61,550 bases of DNA from Alphaproteobacteria bacterium. GTDB lineage: Bacteria; Pseudomonadota; Alphaproteobacteria; Micavibrionales; Micavibrionaceae. The stretch is taken from contig JANQIB010000009.1 in NCBI GenBank assembly GCA_028282385.1, forward strand, positions 1 to 61,550, given 5' to 3'. The position numbers were made by a program, and so were the translations under genes. Below the pieces are notes generated by a model, which saw only the letters and a program-made list of their open reading frames with translations, did no database searches and was not told the DNA's origin. Positions 16,097-23,637 of the stretch are shown in pieces; within the stretch, counting starts at the first letter, position 1, and each line of letters begins with the position of its first letter.

Positions 16097-18052
16097 ATGT
16101 ACATGCGTTTGAAAAAATTTCAGGTTGATGATTATAAATCCATAAAATCCTTCGATCCGTGCTGGCTTGCTGCGGACATTACGATTTTTGCTGGCAAGAA
16201 TGAATCGGGTAAGACTGCTGCTCTGCAAGCCTTAAGTGATTTTGATCCCAAAACAAAGAGCCTCCGAGAAGATGCTGTACCACTAGAGGACGAATCTTTA
16301 GAGCCTGCATTACAATTATGGTTTGATATTCCTAAGACTTTAAGATCGCAAATATTCGAGGGCACAGGGATTGTACTCAACAAGGATTGCAATGATTATC
16401 TTGATAAGCATGGTTTTCCCATAGTTAAAGAATTTGAAGGCGAGTTCAGTATTGGACCTGAGTTTGAAGATATTCTTGATGACAGCACAGAAGTAGACAC
16501 CTTACAGGCTTTCAAGATGGCAAAGGACTGTGTAGCTGTATTGTCTAGCTTAGACGAAAGATTTGCGAACATTGAAAGCATTAAGGACGGAACTAACTTT
16601 GCCGATTTAAAGAATAAGATCAGCGCAATTGTGACGGCTCCCAAACCAAAAGCTCCAGATGGACAACCTCAGTCAGAACAAGAAGTGAAACCCTTTGACG
16701 AAGAAACGCAGGCTATTCTTCAGAATTTGAATACAGCTTTAGATTTTTTGATTGAAACCAGAGATTACGATACAGTTTTAGAGCGGGTGTACAAATACAT
16801 GCCAAGGTTCGTGTTTTTTGACAGCTTTGAACATGACTTACCTTATGAAGTGTCGCTAGGAGAAGTTGAAAACCATCCTGCGATATTAGATTTTTTAAAG
16901 GTTGCAGATATTGATATTGAGCAAGTCAGAGCTACAACGGATGAACAAAAAAGAAGGAACCTATTGAGTGGAAAGTCAGCAGTCATCAGCGGTGACTTCA
17001 AAGGGTTCTGGCAACAGGATAAAATAAAGCTTAAGGCAAGGGTTTCCGATGGCAAGTTCATTTTTGAAATTGAAGAAGATGACAAAACCTATGCCTTTAA
17101 GCCAGAGCAAAGAAGTAAAGGATTCCAATGGTTTCTTTCTTTTTATTTGAGATTAAAAGCAGAAAACATACTAGGAACTGAACAACATGCTGTTCTTTTG
17201 ATCGATGAGCCCGGTCTTTATCTTCATGCGACCGCTCAACAAGACGTATTGTCAGTTCTTGAAAGTCTTGCCAATGATGGCGCTCAAGTTATCTTTTCCA
17301 CTCATTCCCCATATTTGCTAGATACGGCAAGGTTTGACAGGATTAAGCTCGTAACAAAGGATTTAAGCCATGTGGGGACGGTTGTGCATAATAAAATGCA
17401 TAAAAACGCTGACAGGGACACACTTACGCCCATTGTTACAGCCTTAGGCCACGATATTGCTAGAGACTCTTCTTTAGTTCGAGACAGAAATGTTCTGCTT
17501 GAAGGTATGTCTGATTATTATTTTATTACGGCAATGGCAGAATACTTGGGTGTTTTACGCACCATTTCAGATGTGAGCCTCATGCCATGTAAGGGAGCAA
17601 GTCAAATTCATCTCGTTGCCTCTATTTTGTTCGGTTGGGGGCTTAACTTTATTGCTGTCTTAGACAACGATAAGGAGGGTAAGGCTGCTGCAAAGGGGCT
17701 CCGTGAAGGGTTGGATATGCCGGAAGAACAAATAATTGTTGTTTCCGAAGATACAAACGCCACGATCGAAGATTTATTTTCAAGAGAAGATTTTCTTGAA
17801 CATGTCTTGTCTGTTGACGTGAAAGAAGCGGCTGATGAAGAAAAGCCGAATTCAAAGTATGTCAAAGTCAATATGGATAAAGTTTTACTGGCTAAAAGCT
17901 TTTTAGATAAGGTCAGAAAAGATGGAAAGTCTATGAAGTTGTCAAAGACCACCCAAGATAATTTCATGGAGCTTCTAACGAATATTCCTCAAGCGTTTGA
18001 AGTAAAAAATAAAGATAATCAGGGAAGTCAAAAAGCGGCTAACGAGCGTTGA
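16097..18052 (+). CDS. OLD-family ATP-dependent endonuclease (AAA/ABC ATPase + TOPRIM)
   Basis: The N-terminal ABC-type ATPase has Walker A GKNESGKT (residues 33-40), Walker B VLLIDEPGLYLH (about 365-376) and the switch FSTHSPYLLD. The C-terminal TOPRIM nuclease begins at VLLEGMSDYYF (about 466, catalytic Glu) and has the metal-binding pair in AVLDNDKEGKAA (about 518-528). At 651 residues this is the OLD/GajA architecture found in antiphage systems. No GajB-type helicase gene follows, so it is not a standard Gabija pair; it may act alone or with the next gene. It is the first gene of the element. Confidence 0.85.
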   Translation: MYMRLKKFQVDDYKSIKSFDPCWLAADITIFAGKNESGKTAALQALSDFDPKTKSLREDAVPLEDESLEPALQLWFDIPKTLRSQIFEGTGIVLNKDCNDYLDKHGFPIVKEFEGEFSIGPEFEDILDDSTEVDTLQAFKMAKDCVAVLSSLDERFANIESIKDGTNFADLKNKISAIVTAPKPKAPDGQPQSEQEVKPFDEETQAILQNLNTALDFLIETRDYDTVLERVYKYMPRFVFFDSFEHDLPYEVSLGEVENHPAILDFLKVADIDIEQVRATTDEQKRRNLLSGKSAVISGDFKGFWQQDKIKLKARVSDGKFIFEIEEDDKTYAFKPEQRSKGFQWFLSFYLRLKAENILGTEQHAVLLIDEPGLYLHATAQQDVLSVLESLANDGAQVIFSTHSPYLLDTARFDRIKLVTKDLSHVGTVVHNKMHKNADRDTLTPIVTALGHDIARDSSLVRDRNVLLEGMSDYYFITAMAEYLGVLRTISDVSLMPCKGASQIHLVASILFGWGLNFIAVLDNDKEGKAAAKGLREGLDMPEEQIIVVSEDTNATIEDLFSREDFLEHVLSVDVKEAADEEKPNSKYVKVNMDKVLLAKSFLDKVRKDGKSMKLSKTTQDNFMELLTNIPQAFEVKNKDNQGSQKAANER

Positions 18053-18070
18053 TGTATTCGACTACATCAA
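18049..18070. promoter_or_regulatory. Inverted repeat between the OLD-like gene and the next gene
   Basis: TTGATGTA-TTCGAC-TACATCAA is a perfect eight-pair dyad overlapping the stop of the OLD-like gene, with another TACATCA four bases further on. It could be a repressor site or an mRNA hairpin; there is no T-tract. Confidence 0.4.
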
Positions 18071-18190
18071 AACTACATCACAGCCCATATCAGAACGGCC
18101 AACAAACCATGGAAAAGAGAGAAATTGGCTATTATAAGGTCTGTTTAGCTACGGTGTTGCGAAAAGCTTAATGTATTTTTGTCTATTAAA

Positions 18191-19111
18191 ATGACTGTAA
18201 ATCCAGAAGATTTAAGAAAAAAGATATTAGGATGCTTTGGGGATAAGAAACCTGATCCTGAAAAGCTTGATTTTTTTATAGCTGAAATCCTTGCCGACTT
18301 GGGAACCTTGATACAAGATGAGGGTGATTTTTTGTCAGAGATAGAAACGTCTATAAAGATAAGCAGTGCTCAGAAAAAATACAGAGAAGATATAGCCGAT
18401 AAAAAAATCTATCTGGATGAGCTACAAACCAAGCTTCAAAAATTCCAAAAAGAATATTTTAAAATCAAGAAGAGATTAACCACTGACTACAGCTCTTTTT
18501 TACAGGATGGTTCTATCCAGTATCATCTGGAACGGGGCGAGTTGATAGAAAATGAAGAAGGGGAACCTCTCTATAAATGGACACGGGATTTATATGATTT
18601 TGATCCAGAGGAGGGCATTATTCCTTTTGAGGAACATGTAAGACGCCTAGAAGAGAGTTTGAGTGTTCTTGCTGCTGCTACAGAGTGCGAGATATCTTCT
18701 TTCAAGAAAGGCGCTGGCCGGCCTAAGAGCTATAATCCATACACTATTTTCATAGCCAAGGTGTGCGCTTTGTCTCATTGTTTGCTGGGTCTTAGGATCA
18801 AGAAAACCAATAATGAAGTTGATACTTTTTTTAAACTGATTTTGGTGATGCTTCGCTTGGTTCAACCAGATGAAAAAGGTGAGAAAGCAGGAAAAGGGGC
18901 AAGAATATCTCGTATCGTTAGCCCTTGTTTCGATGATCCTCAAGCCATCATTTCAATGGCAAAGCATTACAAAAAATATGATTGTCTTGATCTTTATATC
19001 GAGCATGTAAAGCAAACACCTCATGCTGAAACCATCATAGATTATTTTGAGCATGAATGGGCTGATTGGGAAAAGCCTAAAAACTATAAAGAGTTACGTT
19101 CAGGGACATAA
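18191..19111 (+). CDS. Element-encoded hypothetical protein (306 aa)
   Basis: The N-terminal half is charged and helical with a probable coiled coil (YLDELQTKLQKFQKEYFKIK, about residues 75-95). The C-terminal half is helical and contains KGAGRPKSYNPYTIFIAKVC and a segment resembling a replication- or phage-associated helical domain. I do not recognise the family. ATG 18191 is preferred over an in-frame TTG at 18179. It lies 138 bases after the OLD-like gene on the same strand and could be its partner, but that is only position. Confidence 0.65.
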   Translation: MTVNPEDLRKKILGCFGDKKPDPEKLDFFIAEILADLGTLIQDEGDFLSEIETSIKISSAQKKYREDIADKKIYLDELQTKLQKFQKEYFKIKKRLTTDYSSFLQDGSIQYHLERGELIENEEGEPLYKWTRDLYDFDPEEGIIPFEEHVRRLEESLSVLAAATECEISSFKKGAGRPKSYNPYTIFIAKVCALSHCLLGLRIKKTNNEVDTFFKLILVMLRLVQPDEKGEKAGKGARISRIVSPCFDDPQAIISMAKHYKKYDCLDLYIEHVKQTPHAETIIDYFEHEWADWEKPKNYKELRSGT

Positions 19112-19228
19112 ATACCCCTCTTTTTTCTTCAATTCCTGTCACAGAGGAAAATTCATTTCGTCTCTAAAATTTGGTTTTAGAGATTGGCGCAGTGCTGATC
19201 TCTTAATTTCAAACTAGGAGAATGTCTA

Positions 19229-19438
19229 ATGGATATTTTACTGCTTCGTGACAAGGATGTTGCATCCATGATTGGAATGTCAGCGTCTTGGGTCAGAGTT
19301 CAACGTTTAAAGAGAAGAAGAGGGGAGGGTCATAGTTTTCAGATTGATCCTGTTCTAATCGGTTCAACCCCCAGATATAGAAAAGAAGAGGTTCTTTGTT
19401 GGCTTCGCTCTCTTACTGATGGAGGGGTAGATGCCTAA
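19229..19438 (+). CDS. AlpA/excisionase-like helix-turn-helix protein
   Basis: The 69-residue protein starts LLLRDKDVASMIGMSASWVR, a MerR/AlpA-type winged helix-turn-helix, and ends RYRKEEVLCWLRSL, the usual final helix of that fold. Proteins of this size and fold regulate excision or early transcription in satellites and prophages. Its end overlaps the next gene by eight bases, so it is coupled to the polymerase-like protein. AGGAG precedes the ATG. Confidence 0.75.
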   Translation: MDILLLRDKDVASMIGMSASWVRVQRLKRRRGEGHSFQIDPVLIGSTPRYRKEEVLCWLRSLTDGGVDA

Positions 19439-20804
19439 AGATAAAAGATTTAATCCTTTGGATCGTTCAGAGCTTTTGCGGCTAAATCTGGAATGTGTTG
19501 AGCATCAGGATGCATTTGAAAACTGTTTGGACCGTATCCTTGCTGTATTCGAAGAAGCCGATATTAAAAGTAGAAAGACTGATATAAAAGAAGCTCTAAA
19601 AGCTTTGCTGCTTAATCTTATTTTGGTCTATAAGGCGCATCCAGAAAAATATATTGCGTGTTCTTTTGACAAGAAAAAAGGCTTTGCAGGGTTTGATAAT
19701 CCTTTTGGGGTAAAGGTAGCTACATATAGAAAAACTGTCCTGTTCTTGGCTGATTGCGGTTACTTGGAGCTACATAAAGGTTTCTTTGACCATATGAGTG
19801 GGATTGGACGAAACACAAGATTTAAAGCAAGTGAAAGTCTTTTAAACATATTAGCTGAATATGGTCTTATTGATTTAGAGCGCCATCAAAACTCAGCACG
19901 TTTGAAAATCGTTCATTCTTATGACGGTATTATTTTAAAAGATGGAAATAAGAAGGTGGTTGATTATAGAGAAGAGTATGATTTTGATGATCCTTTACAA
20001 GCTTTATTTTTACCAGATAGGGTATTTTTGCGTGATTATAATACTCTTCTTGAGGCTACAGACATTTCTCTTCCTCAGGAAATCCTCTCTAAGGTTATAG
20101 AAGAAGGCGCTGGTATTAATCTTGATTTAAAATATGTCCATCGTGTTTTTAACAATAATGATTTTAATCAAAATGGTCGTTTTAACGGGGCTTGGTGGTA
20201 TTACGCTAAGAGCTTCGTAAGAAAGCATATCAAAATTAATGGTCAGCCAACAGTTGAGCTTGACTATTCTTCCATACATCCTTGGCTATGCTATATGAAA
20301 TGTGGTGATTTGAGGCATATTTTGAATATGGGTGATGCTTATGAAGTGGATAGAAGATACCCTCGCTCTCTCGTCAAGCTTGCTATGTTGATGATGTTTA
20401 ATGCAGAAAATACTAAGAAGGCATGGGGAGCACTGTTAATGAAGCTTAATAATGAAAAGATGGGTGACTTTAAAGAACATGTTAAAACCTTAGACGGGTT
20501 TAGAGCCTTAGAAAAAGCTATCTTGGATGCTCATTTCCCTATTCATGAATGTTTTTATACCAACATGAGCTATGAGTTGATGAATAAGGATGCTGAAATT
20601 GCAGAGCATATTTTAAAAGAAATGACGTACTCTGATCCGGCAGTTCCTTGTTTGTCAGTTCATGATTCTTTTATTGTTCCAGAAGATAAAGAACAGCAGT
20701 TGTTGCGCGCTATGAAAGAAGCCTTTCCTGATACTCATACTTGTTACACTTCACCACCAATTAAAAAAGAAAATGGCGAAACTCTATATTTTCCTAATGA
20801 ATAA
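19431..20804 (+). CDS. Minimal family-A-polymerase-like protein (replication protein candidate)
   Basis: The C-terminal half carries three elements in the order of the DNA polymerase A palm. Motif A-like is TVELDYSSIHPWL (about residues 274-286; PolA has DYSQIELR). Motif B-like is RSLVKLAMLMMFNA (R-x3-K-x7, then NA where PolA has YG; about 309-323). Motif C-like is LSVHDSFIVP (about 408-417; PolA has VHDE, here HDS). No exonuclease region is seen. I infer a divergent single-subunit polymerase or primase-polymerase used for replication of the element. The N-terminal 250 residues look helical and may bind DNA. The change of the motif C acidic residue to Ser could also mean it is catalytically altered. 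Confidence 0.6.
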   Translation: MPKDKRFNPLDRSELLRLNLECVEHQDAFENCLDRILAVFEEADIKSRKTDIKEALKALLLNLILVYKAHPEKYIACSFDKKKGFAGFDNPFGVKVATYRKTVLFLADCGYLELHKGFFDHMSGIGRNTRFKASESLLNILAEYGLIDLERHQNSARLKIVHSYDGIILKDGNKKVVDYREEYDFDDPLQALFLPDRVFLRDYNTLLEATDISLPQEILSKVIEEGAGINLDLKYVHRVFNNNDFNQNGRFNGAWWYYAKSFVRKHIKINGQPTVELDYSSIHPWLCYMKCGDLRHILNMGDAYEVDRRYPRSLVKLAMLMMFNAENTKKAWGALLMKLNNEKMGDFKEHVKTLDGFRALEKAILDAHFPIHECFYTNMSYELMNKDAEIAEHILKEMTYSDPAVPCLSVHDSFIVPEDKEQQLLRAMKEAFPDTHTCYTSPPIKKENGETLYFPNE

Positions 20805-21119
20805 AAAACTTTAAAGAATAATCTCTATCTCTAAAGCTAATCTACTATATGATGTTGTTATCTTAATAATAATTATAGAGATAAATAGAGATAATGATAT
20901 AGGGGCTACATTACTAAGTAACTTTGTGTTGTACCGATTACTAAGGTATTTTAAGAGGTGTTATAAAAGGCAATCCAAGGAGCTATACCCCTCTTTTAAA
21001 ATGGCTCTATTTGCCAAAATAAGGACTCTCTGGAGGGGTTGTTAAGATTGCAGCTTACACCCTACCTGTGTTTGCAAAATGGACTCAGTGACTCTTAAAA
21101 TGGAAAGTAGGGGGTATTC
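20805..21119. other. AT-rich non-coding region, candidate replication origin or regulatory region
   Basis: No credible gene is present. The stretch contains inverted copies of an AGAGATA element (CTCTATCTCT near 20823, and AGAGATAAATAGAGATAATG near 20877) and several AAAATGG-containing repeats (near 21000, 21077 and 21098) with nearby GACTC or GGCTC. It lies between the polymerase-like gene and the divergent Xre regulator, a common place for an origin or operator cluster. This is only positional inference. Confidence 0.35.
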
Positions 21120-21323
21120 TTATTTCAACAAAGTCGATGGTTTAATTTCTAAAGCCTCTGCAATTTTGAGAAGCACAGGAACAGAGAAAGCCACATGTCC
21201 ATTTTCAATTCTGGAGATATAATTACGAGCTACATCTGACTCTCCAGCCAAATCCTCTTGGCTCATGCCTTTAGATTGCCTTTCTCTCATTATTGCCAGT
21301 CCTATGGATTCTAAATCTGCCAT
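21120..21323 (-). CDS. Xre-family transcriptional regulator (67 aa)
   Basis: The protein is one Cro/C1 helix-turn-helix domain: LAIMRERQSKGMSQEDLAGE then VARNYISRIENGHVAFSV and LLKIAEALEI. It is the smallest regulator type found in elements and probably sets expression of the divergent operon starting at 21392, whose start is only 68 bases away. The gap contains TTAACTATGATATACAA and GATCGTTAAC, which may be half sites of one operator. Confidence 0.85.
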   Translation of the reverse strand: MADLESIGLAIMRERQSKGMSQEDLAGESDVARNYISRIENGHVAFSVPVLLKIAEALEIKPSTLLK

Positions 21324-21391
21324 AGAAACGGATTGTTAACTATGATATACAAAACCACTGTAAATGATCGTTAACAAAAGGTTTTAATACC

Positions 21392-22405
21392 ATGATTGGT
21401 TTGTTGTTATCTATTGTAAGTGCATTTGGTGTTTATCGGTTTGGGAAATTAGGAAAGCTTTCTGTGAAAATGAGAAGCGGTACTCCCCTATCGCCACAAG
21501 AAATGGCTTATGTTCAGTCCCAGCCTAACTGGATTCTTGATAACCCTAATTTATGTAGATTGCTTGGGAATATTGCTCCGTTTGGCTTGATTCTGGGATT
21601 AATTCTAATTTTTTTAGGTATATATTTACCAGAAAGTCAGAGCGATAATTCCGTTCATGTCTCCTCCCAGACTTTAAAGCAGAACAAAATTGAATCTCAG
21701 CATGCCTTTAATCCACAGACTCGTGAAATCGCCAAATTGAATCCTGAAACACAAGAATGGGAAATTTCAGGAACCATTGACGATCTTGAACCGGAAGAAA
21801 AATTTTCACACTATGCTGTTAATTCAGAGACAGAAGAGCGCATCGGCTATAATAAGTTCACCAAAAAGTGGGAACCTGTTCCAAAAACAATATCAGTTCT
21901 TGATAAAATGAAAGTGGCTGCATCTAAAAGTAAATTAATTTCAGATGAAAACTTTTTCTCATTGTTTAATGATACCTGTGTTTCAAAATCATTCGATTAT
22001 GGAGCGGTAGAAAGTACTGCAAATATTCTAAAATGGCCTAAACTCAGTGATGCAGAATTAAAAGCATTTTTGCCCCCTGATTCAAACAAAGCTATGGGTT
22101 GGAAGGCTGAAAGAAATGAGGAGATATATTTACTTGTCCTGAGTTGGGGACAAATTTATGGAGATGGTCAAGAATATAGAGTATGTACACTCATGAGTGT
22201 CTATAAAGATTATGGCAGTTTGGACCATTTAATCCAGAAATATATAAGAACAAGTGATCGAAAGGTTTATGACGAGCCAGATCAAAAAATTATCTCTTAT
22301 TACGCAATTTCACAGCATAATGAACCATTGGTAATCTACTTAAAGAAAAGCAATTTTGAGTCTAATAATGTGGTTTTATTAGAAGCTATCTCTGAAGCAA
22401 AATAA
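21392..22405 (+). CDS. Membrane-anchored hypothetical protein (337 aa)
   Basis: The first residues form a hydrophobic helix (MIGLLLSIVSAFGVYRFG) and a second follows at about 58-80 (IAPFGLILGLILIFLGIYLP). A large soluble C-terminal part follows, with YNKFTKKWEPV in the middle. The intervening loop carries basic residues. The soluble part contains one Cys (NDTCVSKSF) and aromatic-rich stretches. No family is recognised. It heads a tight three-gene operon with a 103-residue protein (one-base overlap) and a macro-domain protein. A membrane plus NAD-metabolite-binding pairing suggests a defence or signalling role, which is inference. Confidence 0.65.
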   Translation: MIGLLLSIVSAFGVYRFGKLGKLSVKMRSGTPLSPQEMAYVQSQPNWILDNPNLCRLLGNIAPFGLILGLILIFLGIYLPESQSDNSVHVSSQTLKQNKIESQHAFNPQTREIAKLNPETQEWEISGTIDDLEPEEKFSHYAVNSETEERIGYNKFTKKWEPVPKTISVLDKMKVAASKSKLISDENFFSLFNDTCVSKSFDYGAVESTANILKWPKLSDAELKAFLPPDSNKAMGWKAERNEEIYLLVLSWGQIYGDGQEYRVCTLMSVYKDYGSLDHLIQKYIRTSDRKVYDEPDQKIISYYAISQHNEPLVIYLKKSNFESNNVVLLEAISEAK

Positions 22406-22716
22406 TGGAAAAAAGAAATTTCTGGATAAATCCACACGGAGAAAGCGGTATAGAGTGGGGAACAATATATATACCTAATAGCGGGATTTATTTTACTTTA
22501 TTTGCCAATCAGGATGGGGAAACGTTTGCTAGAAAAGTTTTTGGAAACTATGAAGCTGCAAGTTTTTACTTACAAGAGTCAGGGTTTACACCGTATATGC
22601 GAAGACAAGAATTGCATCATATAATTCAGCCACCTGAAAAATTATATGGTGAGCATATTAGTTTAAGAAAGCCTGATAGGCTTAAAAATAAAATATTCAA
22701 ATTTTTTACAAAATAG
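22405..22716 (+). CDS. Hypothetical protein (103 aa)
   Basis: The ATG overlaps the previous stop by one base (TAATG), and the stop TAG is followed directly by the macro-domain ATG. The protein is soluble and aromatic-rich (FWINPHGESGIEWGTIYIPN, GNYEAASFYLQESGFTPYM) and ends with a basic tail. It is not recognised. The tight packing indicates it works with the other two proteins of the operon. Confidence 0.6.
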   Translation: MEKRNFWINPHGESGIEWGTIYIPNSGIYFTLFANQDGETFARKVFGNYEAASFYLQESGFTPYMRRQELHHIIQPPEKLYGEHISLRKPDRLKNKIFKFFTK

Positions 22717-23220
22717 ATGAAAGCTTTAAAGGTATTCAAAGGCGATATTACAACCTATAAAGCAGAGGCTATTGTTAATGCTGCAAATTCTAATTTGTTA
22801 GCTGGTGGGGGTGTTTGTGGTGCCATTCATAAAAAAGCAGGAAAAGAATTAGAGGAATATTGCAAACCCCTTGCTCCATGCTCTACAGGAGAGGCTGTTT
22901 TGACCCCTGCCTTTGGATTAGATTCCAAGTACGTTATTCATGCGGTCGGCCCACGCTGGTATGATGGAACGAGAAACGAAGCTGATCTTCTGGCAAAGGC
23001 TTATGATAGTATCTTTTTCATTGTTAAAGAGAACAACATTCGATCTGTTGCTATTCCTGCCATAAGTACAGGGATTTATAATTTTCCCCTAGAGCAAGCC
23101 ACACATATAGCAGTTGAGAGAGCAAAGACGTTTCTAAAATCTTCTCCAGATACAGAGATTATTTTTGTCTGCTTTGATGATGAAACATTCCAGAGTTACT
23201 ACAGTAATTTAAAAATATAA
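22717..23220 (+). CDS. Macro-domain protein (ADP-ribose / O-acetyl-ADP-ribose hydrolase-like)
   Basis: The 167 residues are one macro domain: VFKGDITTYKAEAIVNAANS (ligand-contacting Asp and Asn), then LLAGGGVCGAIHKKAG, YVIHAVGPRWYDG and PAISTGIYNFPLEQA, all characteristic of MacroD/YmdB-type enzymes. Such proteins bind ADP-ribose and remove it from proteins or nucleic acids. Within this element it could counter or sense ADP-ribosylation during phage conflict; that is inference. No ADP-ribosyltransferase (DarT-like) gene is adjacent. Confidence 0.88.
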   Translation: MKALKVFKGDITTYKAEAIVNAANSNLLAGGGVCGAIHKKAGKELEEYCKPLAPCSTGEAVLTPAFGLDSKYVIHAVGPRWYDGTRNEADLLAKAYDSIFFIVKENNIRSVAIPAISTGIYNFPLEQATHIAVERAKTFLKSSPDTEIIFVCFDDETFQSYYSNLKI

Positions 23221-23341
23221 ATAAGCTTATGAGTGGTTATAGCTGGTTTACCTGGCATCTCTTCTTAATCCTTTCAAAAACAAAGGAAAAACAAGGGTGA
23301 CAAAGCAAATAAATTCCATTAAAAGGATAAAGTTTTGGTGT

Positions 23342-23634
23342 GCTGCCGTAGCTCAGTGGTAGAGCACTCCCTTGGTAGATAAACTTGCCTTGCAGTAGGG
23401 AAACTTACTGATAGAAACTGCTCAAATTCGGGGAAACCTTTCAAATGGCAATCCCGAACCAAGCCCTAAACACAGGGAAGGTGTAGAGACTAAACGGGCA
23501 GCATCTAAGCCTCTTTTTTCAAGAGGTATGATGAAGAGATAGTCCAGACCACAAACACTCTTATTGAGTGGCAGTGAAAACTGTAGCTGGTATGAAGGGA
23601 GAGGTCGGAAGTTCAATCCTTCTCGGCAGCACCA
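23342..23634 (+). tRNA. tRNA-Thr (GGU) with group I intron, carried by the element
   Basis: The exons 23342-23376 and 23595-23634 join to a 75-base cloverleaf. It has acceptor GCTGCCG/CGGCAGC, D arm GCTC/GAGC, anticodon stem CTCCC/GGGAG, loop TTGGT|AA with anticodon GGT, T arm GGAAG/CTTCT and an encoded CCA. It differs from the split host copy at only two positions, 6 and 67, which pair (C-G here, T-A there). The intron sits between positions 36 and 37. The gene lies next to the integrase and probably supplies the tRNA-Thr function lost when the element inserted. A GTGACA / TAAAAG pair about 17 bases apart upstream may be its promoter. Confidence 0.93.
23377..23594 (+). ncRNA. Group I self-splicing intron (IC3-like) in tRNA-Thr
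   Basis: The 5' exon ends in U and the intron ends in G (23594), as group I introns require. The internal guide GCC (23387-23389) pairs with the GGU anticodon (P1, ending in the G-U pair). I can pair P2 (CAGTA/TACTG, 23393-23410), P3 (CTGCTC 23418/GGGCAG 23496), P4 (TTCGGG 23427/CCCGAA 23453), P6 (CCCT/AGGG, 23464-23477), P7 (GACT 23488/AGTC 23541), P8 (CCTCTT/AAGAGG, 23510-23526) and P9 (CACTC/GAGTG, 23556-23570). The order and the TGTAGAGACT element closely resemble the tRNA-Ile intron of Azoarcus. At 218 bases it has no room for a homing endonuclease. Confidence 0.92.
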
Positions 23635-23637
23635 TTT

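Noticed and set aside
16097-19111. A Gabija system (GajA-GajB)
   Set aside because: The second gene has no UvrD/helicase motifs; only the OLD-type half is present.
23422-23616. 64-codon minus-strand frame inside the intron-containing tRNA
   Set aside because: It runs across the ribozyme core and 3' exon; the RNA structure explains the sequence.
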